Below the pieces are notes generated by a model. It was not told where the DNA came from, did no database searches, and saw only the letters and a program-made list of their open reading frames with translations. Made by a program: the position numbers and the translations under genes. From JAJKIV01 sp036274195 (GTDB lineage Bacteria; Gemmatimonadota; Gemmatimonadetes; Gemmatimonadales; Gemmatimonadaceae): a stretch of 8,332 bases of DNA. This document shows positions 1-3,645 of this stretch, in pieces; position 1 is the first letter of the stretch, and each line of letters starts with the position of its first letter. The stretch is from positions 1 through 8,332 of the forward strand of contig DASUGD010000343.1 in NCBI GenBank assembly GCA_036274195.1, written 5' to 3'.

Positions 1-190
1 AAGTTGCTTTCCCAGCGAACCCCGCCACTAGCGCCGCAAGCGGTTCCGCGCCGAGTGTCGGGCACACCGACAGCACGTCGTCCCGAATGTGGCGGAAAAG
101 ACGTATCAGATCGCCTCGCCCGTGCAGAACCTTCGGTTCAGCGTCGAGCAGTCCCGCGAGCACCGGGAAGTCGTCGATATCGCTCCACAT
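1..190 (-). CDS. Hypothetical protein, N-terminal part (runs off left edge)
   Basis: An open minus-strand frame begins at ATG 190-188 and stays open to base 1, giving 63 codons with no stop. The product begins MWSDIDDFPVLAGLLDAEPK and continues with an Arg/His/Asp-rich, then Ala/Leu-rich stretch that looks like a soluble helical protein. About 70% of its codons end in G or C by my count, and its amino-acid composition is balanced. The plus-strand frames over the same bases give Arg/Pro/Ser-rich, shadow-like products. The same frame stays open upstream to a TAG at 346-344, so a GTG or TTG start between about 190 and 304 is possible. No strong Shine-Dalgarno precedes ATG 190. I do not recognise the family. 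It diverges from the IS and is not part of the sigma operon. Confidence is limited by the short visible length. Confidence 0.42.
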   Translation of the reverse strand, partial: MWSDIDDFPVLAGLLDAEPKVLHGRGDLIRLFRHIRDDVLSVCPTLGAEPLAALVAGFAGKAT

Positions 191-443
191 AGGCAGCCAG
201 GTCGTTGTAAGCAGGTATGGCAGACGACGGCGTGGCCGCAAACCGAGGCCATCGTTAGGTATGGCTATCACGCACGTCACAAACACAGCACTCAGTCGGC
301 GCAACAGGCGGCCAGATCCGTGGCTCGACAGCTGTGACGCTATCTAGCCGTCCGCTGAGGATTGGAGCCGAGCTATCGACCCCGCGACGACTGACGGTAG
401 CCCAAAATACAGCCGGGGTCTGACAGCACCCTTTGTCGCCGCC
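191..443. other. Intergenic stretch left of the IS, no convincing gene
   Basis: Short open frames on both strands here give low-complexity, Arg-rich or otherwise unlikely products. The stretch is less GC-rich than its neighbours and would hold the promoter of the minus-strand gene at 190, though I see no clear -35/-10 pair. A small dyad, GGGT 416-419 with ACCC 428-431, lies just before the IS. Read in the frame that would join the receiver domain at 1590, this flank has a TAG at 398-400, no start codon after it, and no sensor-kinase-like or regulator-like sequence. It therefore does not look like the missing front of the gene cut at 1588. Confidence 0.5.
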
Positions 444-445
444 TA

Positions 446-474
446 AGTAGGTAGCCAAAAGTTCTGCTACAAAT
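446..474. repeat. Left terminal inverted repeat of the IS630 element
   Basis: Starts AGTAGGTAGCCAAAAGT, identical for 17 bp to the reverse complement of 1571-1587. It continues for 12 more bases with mismatches at positions 18, 19 and 23, so 26 of 29 positions match. The orfB stop codon (469-467) lies inside it. TA 444-445 is the left copy of the target dinucleotide. Confidence 0.93.
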
Positions 475-1042
475 CACGGAGCCAGAAGTGTGGCGACAGC
501 ATGCCCGATTTGCGGCGGGCTTCAGTCGGGGTGAGCATAACGACCCAGAGCAGCGCGCTCGTGGCCAACGCGTCGACGTTCGGCGCCTGGCGATTCGCCG
601 CGACCACTCGCTTCAGCTCTTTCCAGAGTTGATCCATCGGACTGAGTTCCGGCGTCTGCTTGGGCAGCCACACCAACTCAATCCGCAGCCGCGCGGCCAA
701 CGCCCGCGACGCGGCGGCGGTGTGCGCGCTCGCGCCGTCGAGCACCAGCCAGATCGTGCCGGCGCGGCGGTAGCGCCGCCGCAGTTCGAGAAAGAAGGCG
801 CGGGCGTCGGCGCCGCCGGCGTGCTCCCGCGTGAGCACGACACGATGCGCGGTGCGGACGTTGATCGCGCCGAAGAGCACCCGCTTCGCGTTCTCGCCCG
901 TGATCGGCACGACCCCCGACGTCCCCACCGGGGCCCACGCCGCACGCAGCGGTGGGAAGAGCCGCAGCAGCGTCCAGTCGGTGACGAGGACGACGTCGCC
1001 GGGCCGCACGCCCGCTCTCAGGCGACGGCGGAGAGCCCCTTT
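467..1042 (-). CDS. IS630 transposase, C-terminal DDE/D catalytic part (orfB, by -1 frameshift)
   Basis: This is the RNase H-like catalytic domain that cuts and joins the IS ends. The acidic triad is visible: Asp in VLVTDW (codon 979-977), Asp in WLVLDG (739-737) and Asp in SPMDQLW (634-632). The last two are separated by 34 residues, giving a DD34D arrangement; many IS630 members have Glu as the third residue. The motif ELSPMDQLWKELKR and the conserved AHT after the second Asp are typical of IS630. Coordinates begin at the first codon after the proposed -1 slip (AAA 1042-1040). The frame is open further upstream to ATG 1216, but that part overlaps orfA, reads as a His/Ala/Arg-rich shadow and is probably not translated. 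The stop is TAG 469-467. The fused protein would be about 355-367 residues depending on start. Confidence 0.88.
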   Translation of the reverse strand, partial: KGALRRRLRAGVRPGDVVLVTDWTLLRLFPPLRAAWAPVGTSGVVPITGENAKRVLFGAINVRTAHRVVLTREHAGGADARAFFLELRRRYRRAGTIWLVLDGASAHTAAASRALAARLRIELVWLPKQTPELSPMDQLWKELKRVVAANRQAPNVDALATSALLWVVMLTPTEARRKSGMLSPHFWLRDL

Positions 1043-1560
1043 TTCTGCGCGAGATGACTGGCGCGCTCGGTGTAGGTGTAGCGCGGCCGCTTCCACCGGA
1101 AGCCGTGCTGGTGCAACCGGCGGCGCAACGTCCGCGGCGTGATGGGGCGCCCGAGCCGCTCCGCGCAGTAGGCGGCCAGCAACTCCACGGTCCACGTGGT
1201 CGCCCGGTAGCCGCACCGCCGCGGGTCGCGGCGGAGGATCGCCGCCAACCGGCGAGTGCTGATGTCGGCGCTGGGCGGCCTGCCGCGGCGTTCGGCATCG
1301 GCGAGCGCGTTAGGGTCCCGCGTTGCCACGTAGCTCGCCACCCACCGGTGGACGGTGGTGCGGTCGACGCGAAACTGACGCGCACTCTCGGCGACCGAGC
1401 GCCCGTCGGCGACGGCCAGTACGGCTGCCACCCGGCGGTAGACTCGCGCGTCCGACGCGCCGCGCAAAGCCCGCACCAACCGACGTCGATCCAGCGTCGT
1501 GAACGCGTCGGCAAGGTTCGAAGGTCTGGGCATACTGCGAGTGTGTCGCGGAACGCCCAT
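1018..1560 (-). CDS. IS630 transposase, N-terminal HTH part (orfA)
   Basis: This frame encodes the DNA-binding half of the IS630 transposase, which recognises the inverted repeats. Numbered from the alternative TTG at 1569, the first helix-turn-helix is near residues 58-80 (key words SVAESARQF and DRTTVHRWV). A linker holding RRGRPP, an AT-hook-like basic motif, follows near 95-99, and a second winged-helix-like HTH lies near 140-157 (RPITPRTLRRRLHQHGF). It ends LAQKKGLSAVA with TGA at 1020-1018. I chose ATG 1560-1558; TTG 1569 and ATG 1533-1531 are alternatives, the latter giving the clean start MPRPSNL. The lysine codons near the end are the slippery AAA-AAG at 1044-1039. A -1 shift there joins this frame to the catalytic part downstream. 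Alone it would lack catalytic residues and might act as an inhibitor of the full transposase. Confidence 0.88.
   Translation of the reverse strand: MGVPRHTRSMPRPSNLADAFTTLDRRRLVRALRGASDARVYRRVAAVLAVADGRSVAESARQFRVDRTTVHRWVASYVATRDPNALADAERRGRPPSADISTRRLAAILRRDPRRCGYRATTWTVELLAAYCAERLGRPITPRTLRRRLHQHGFRWKRPRYTYTERASHLAQKKGLSAVA
1036..1045 (-). other. Candidate programmed -1 frameshift site (GAAAAAGGGG)
   Basis: On the minus strand orfA reads CAG-AAA-AAG-GGG across 1047-1036, and the orfB frame is -1 relative to it. AAG re-pairs on AAA after a one-base slip, the mechanism used by many insertion sequences. The heptamer is G-AAA-AAG rather than the strongest A-AAA-AAG type, so efficiency may be low. 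A sequencing or replication indel in the A5 or G4 run would look the same. Confidence 0.65.
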
Positions 1561-1587
1561 TTGTTGCAAGACTTTTGGCTACCTACT
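1559..1587. repeat. Right terminal inverted repeat of the IS630 element
   Basis: Reverse complement of the left repeat, 26 of 29 matching. It contains the possible TTG (1569-1567) and part of the ATG (1560-1558) starts of orfA. Read outward, the repeat encodes TTG-GCT-ACC-TAC-TTA, so each IS end offers an outward-reading TTG-led frame. At this end that frame runs into the receiver domain. TA 1588-1589 is the right target copy. Confidence 0.93.
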
Positions 1588-2099
1588 TAGTCGTCGATGA
1601 CAGCGCGGACCTCCGCGACTACATCCGCGACCACTTCGCTGCGCGTTTCCGCGTGCTCGAGGCATCGGATGGCGCGGAGGGCATCGAGCTCGCGCGCCGG
1701 CACATGCCGGGCGTCGTGCTCTCGGACGTGATGATGCCCGGTACCGACGGGCACGAGCTGGTGCGCGTGCTGCGATCGAGCGCCGAGACGGACTTTCTGT
1801 CGATCGTGCTGCTCACGGTGCAGGCGGAGGATGAGCGGCGACTGGAGGGGCTCGAGCGCGGCGCCGATGACTACATCGTCAAGCCGTTCGAGACGCGCGA
1901 GCTCGACGCGCGGGTTCGGAATCTGATCGCGTCGCGACGCCGGCTGCGCGAACGCTTCGCGACAGCGGGGACATCGGGCCTGCGGACCCGGGACTCTGCC
2001 GGGAAGGCATCCGCCGCGGGCGGCAATGGTGGACCGGCGAGCGTTGCTCCGGTGGATGCCGCATACATGGAACGAGTCCGAGCCCGAGCGCAGCCGGGG
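1588..2099 (+). pseudogene. Response-regulator receiver domain remnant, truncated by IS630
   Basis: Receiver (CheY-like) domains accept phosphate from a histidine kinase. All key residues are visible, numbered from the outward TTG at 1575 in the IS end: acid pair D8 D9 (LVVDDSADLR), phospho-acceptor D51 (VVLSDVMMPG), switch T81 (IVLLT) and K103 (DYIVKPF). Host sequence begins only at 1588, so the first residues (ATYL) are encoded mainly by the IS repeat and the natural N-terminus is lost. After the domain come RRRLRERFA, a Gly/Ala/Ser linker, and VDAAYMERVRA. That last stretch resembles the linker before the AraC-type DNA-binding domain in hybrid two-component proteins, but no HTH follows. 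The frame stays open to 2987 only because it overlaps the sigma gene in another frame. A residual free-standing receiver made from the IS-borne TTG is possible but unproven. Confidence 0.75.
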
Positions 2100-2133
2100 A
2101 TAGTCCGGATAAGAGGTAAGGGATCTCACCCTA

Positions 2134-2160
2134 TTGTCCGAGCATACTTGGGGGTAACAT
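2134..2160 (+). promoter_or_regulatory. Weak sigma70-like promoter candidate for the sigma operon
   Basis: TTGTCC (2134-2139) and TAACAT (2155-2160) are separated by 15 bp, shorter than ideal, within an AT-richer dip of the 2100-2316 leader. No clear ECF-type pair was seen by eye, although ECF operons are often autoregulated. The transcript would have a leader of roughly 150 nt before the sigma gene. Treat as a guess. Confidence 0.2.
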
Positions 2161-2278
2161 GTGAGCAGCCCCGGCCGTGCAAAGACCGCGAGATTGACGG
2201 GACGCGGAGACTATGGACCGAGCTGCCATCTCGACCGACTTCGTGGGTCAATCGTGTAGCTCGAACCGCTCGACCACG

Positions 2279-2299
2279 GCGACCGCTCCACGCGGTCGC
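2279..2299 (+). promoter_or_regulatory. 8-bp stem-loop just upstream of the sigma factor ribosome binding site
   Basis: GCGACCGC (2279-2286) pairs perfectly with GCGGTCGC (2292-2299) across the 5-nt loop TCCAC. The structure ends 3 nt before AGGA (2303-2306), the likely Shine-Dalgarno for the GTG start at 2317. There is no U-run, so it is not a typical terminator. It may be a leader structure or a dyad binding site. GC-rich DNA yields such stems by chance fairly often. Confidence 0.4.
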
Positions 2300-2316
2300 G
2301 TCAGGACATACCGGCC

Positions 2317-2991
2317 GTGAGCGAAGTGCGAGAGCACGCCCCTCCGCTGGAGTTGCACCTCCTGCTGCGCGCGCCCGAGGAAACCGTTCGGGAAGCGGCG
2401 TGGGAACGGCTCATCGCGGCCCATACTCGACTGCTCCTCGCGGTCGCGCGCACGTTCGGCGGCGGCCACGACGAGGCTATGAACCGCTACTCGTACATCC
2501 TGGAGAAGTGCAGGGAATCCGACTTCCGCCGACTTCGCAGCTTCGACGGGTCACACGGCGCGACCTTCTCGACGTGGCTCACGGTCGTTGCTCGACGTCT
2601 TTGTCTCGACTACGAGCGCACGCGGTACGGCAGGAGCCCGGCAGGAGCCCAACCGGACGGAAATGCCGCGCGGAGGGTCCGGCGCACGTTAGAGGACTCC
2701 GTCGCGCTCGAGTTGGACATCGACCTCATCGCGGCGCCCGATGCCCACTCGCAGGAGACGGCAGTGGTTCGCGCGGAAAGCACCAAAGCGCTTCGCGCGG
2801 CATTGTCCGATCTCACGCCGAGGGAACAGTTGTTGGTTACGCTTCGGTTCCAGGACGACCTGTCAGCTGCTCGCATCGCGAGCCTGCTTGGAGTGTCGAC
2901 ACCCTTTCACGTCTATCGCCAATTGAACGGAGTGCTCGCCAAACTGCGGGCCGCTCTCGTTTCGCGTGGCATCGACGGCCTGGGTGACTGA
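2317..2991 (+). CDS. Sigma-70 family (ECF-like) RNA polymerase sigma factor
   Basis: The 224-residue product redirects RNA polymerase in the cytoplasm to a specific promoter set. Region 2 spans about residues 24-105 and includes FDGSHGATFSTWLTVVARRL and the basic DYERTRYGR, typical of promoter -10 recognition. A variable linker covers about 106-152. Region 4 covers about 153-214, with LTPREQLLVTLRF followed by the helix-turn-helix around ARIASLLGVS for -35 recognition. The size and two-domain plan fit an ECF (group 4) factor; I cannot assign the ECF subgroup. The GTG start at 2317 is supported by AGGA 10 nt upstream and by the domain beginning soon after. It is the first gene of the operon, 45 bp before its anti-sigma partner. 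The pairing implies it is held inactive until a signal releases it. Confidence 0.88.
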   Translation: MSEVREHAPPLELHLLLRAPEETVREAAWERLIAAHTRLLLAVARTFGGGHDEAMNRYSYILEKCRESDFRRLRSFDGSHGATFSTWLTVVARRLCLDYERTRYGRSPAGAQPDGNAARRVRRTLEDSVALELDIDLIAAPDAHSQETAVVRAESTKALRAALSDLTPREQLLVTLRFQDDLSAARIASLLGVSTPFHVYRQLNGVLAKLRAALVSRGIDGLGD

Positions 2992-3011
2992 TTCCGCAAT
3001 TCGTCGCCGGC

Positions 3012-3028
3012 GTTCCGTAATACGGAGC
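3012..3028 (+). promoter_or_regulatory. Stem-loop over the anti-sigma ribosome binding site
   Basis: Bases 3014-3026 (TCCGTA-A-TACGGA) form a perfect 13-base dyad. As RNA, GUUCCG (3012-3017) can pair with CGGAGC (3023-3028) around the loop UAAUA, with one G-U pair. This covers GGAG (3024-3027), the Shine-Dalgarno 9 nt before ATG 3037. It could lower anti-sigma translation relative to sigma, or be a protein-binding site on DNA. Confidence 0.45.
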
Positions 3029-3036
3029 GATACGTG

Positions 3037-3645
3037 ATGAGCACGGGACGGACGACCATGAGTGATCCATCGAGCGAAGTGTTGGAGCATCTGACCGAAG
3101 CTGATGTCGCGGCGTATCTGGACCGCGGTCTCAGCGACTCTCGGCGCGATCGAATCGAAGCGCACCTCGCTGGATGTACCGATTGTCGGCAGGAGGTTCT
3201 CGAAGCGCAGCAGCTGGTGAAGCGCGTGCGGCCCTTCCGTCGCGCGCCGGTTTGGGGCGGCTCGCTGGCGGCCGCCGCGGCGTTGGTGTTGATCGTCGCC
3301 AAGCTCGGCTCTGGGCCCGACCGGCTACCTGAAAGCCCGCCTCCCGTTCGCGGCGATGGCGGCACGCCACAGCTGGTCGTTTACGGTCCGATCGGTGACG
3401 ACGTCCCGACCCGAGGCCTCAGGTTCGTCTGGAGTGCCGCCGCTGGTACGGTGACGTATCGTTTCACGATGACGGGCAGCGACGGATCGCCAGTGTGGTC
3501 TCGAAGCGGTACCGACACCGTTGTCGTTCTGCCGGATTCGGTCGCGCTCCGCCCCGGTCAACGATACCTCTGGGCTGTGGATGCGCTTCTCGCCGACGGA
3601 GTCACTCGTTCCACCGGAATGCGCGAGTTCGTGCCGGGGCGATGA
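3037..3645 (+). CDS. Zinc-finger membrane anti-sigma factor with FnIII-like ectodomain
   Basis: The predicted 202-residue single-pass membrane protein should bind and silence the sigma factor encoded just upstream. The N-terminal cytoplasmic ZAS/zf-HC2 motif shows H43-x3-C47-x2-C50 (AHLAGCTDC). H18 is the likely fourth ligand in place of the usual Cys or His, and AYLDRGL is the typical intervening helix. One transmembrane segment follows at about 72-91 (WGGSLAAAAALVLIVA) after a basic stretch (KRVRPFRR), predicting an inside N-terminus. The outer part, about 108-202, has the pattern of a fibronectin-III/Ig-like beta sandwich (FVWSAAAGTVTYRFTM, then GQRYLWAVDALLADG). ATG 3037 has GGAG 9 nt upstream; GTG 3034 and ATG 3058 are alternatives. 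The stop overlaps the CHAT start by ATGA, implying translational coupling. No obvious site-1 or site-2 cleavage motif can be read by eye. Confidence 0.87.
   Translation: MSTGRTTMSDPSSEVLEHLTEADVAAYLDRGLSDSRRDRIEAHLAGCTDCRQEVLEAQQLVKRVRPFRRAPVWGGSLAAAAALVLIVAKLGSGPDRLPESPPPVRGDGGTPQLVVYGPIGDDVPTRGLRFVWSAAAGTVTYRFTMTGSDGSPVWSRSGTDTVVVLPDSVALRPGQRYLWAVDALLADGVTRSTGMREFVPGR

Larger units (their letters stand above)
446..1587 (-). mobile_element. IS630-family insertion sequence, complete
   Basis: The element is 1142 bp and is bounded by imperfect 29-bp terminal inverted repeats. A TA dinucleotide lies just outside each end (444-445 and 1588-1589), which is the target duplication expected of the IS630/Tc1/mariner superfamily. 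Inside, on the minus strand, are two overlapping frames: an HTH-containing orfA and a catalytic orfB. Translation from TTG 1569 to the stop at 469-467 with one -1 shift gives exactly 368 codons including the stop, a normal IS630 transposase size. The orfA reading frame starts within the right repeat and orfB stops within the left one. All expected parts are intact, so the copy may be active. It separates the left intergenic region from a truncated receiver domain. Confidence 0.93.

Noticed and set aside
411..435. Possible REP/RAYT-like end (GGGGTCTGAC...ACCC) left of the IS
   Set aside because: The stem is only 4 bp with an 8-nt loop and no second copy was found in the window.
255..458. Minus-strand frame starting MATYLGGDK from the left IS end
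   Set aside because: The first codons are the inverted repeat read outward, and the remainder lacks protein-like character.
1043..1216. Independent ATG 1216 start for the transposase catalytic frame
   Set aside because: This part overlaps orfA, is His/Ala/Arg/Pro-rich and does not match IS630 sequence. Fusion by frameshift fits better.
488..1590. Plus-strand open frames across the IS
   Set aside because: Shadows of the transposase frames with skewed composition. Known IS630 motifs are on the other strand.
2118..2133. AGGG-ATCTCA-CCCT as a terminator of the receiver gene
   Set aside because: The stem is only 4 bp and no T-run follows.
2100..2987. Continuation of the receiver frame into a long 470-residue open frame
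   Set aside because: Past about 2099 it is Arg/Pro/Ser-rich and overlaps the sigma gene in a different frame, with no domain. It is open only because of high GC.
3495..3641. 49-residue in-frame N-terminal extension of the CHAT gene
   Set aside because: It overlaps the anti-sigma coding sequence and would bury the clear lipoprotein signal. ATG 3642/3645 overlaps the upstream stop as in coupled genes.
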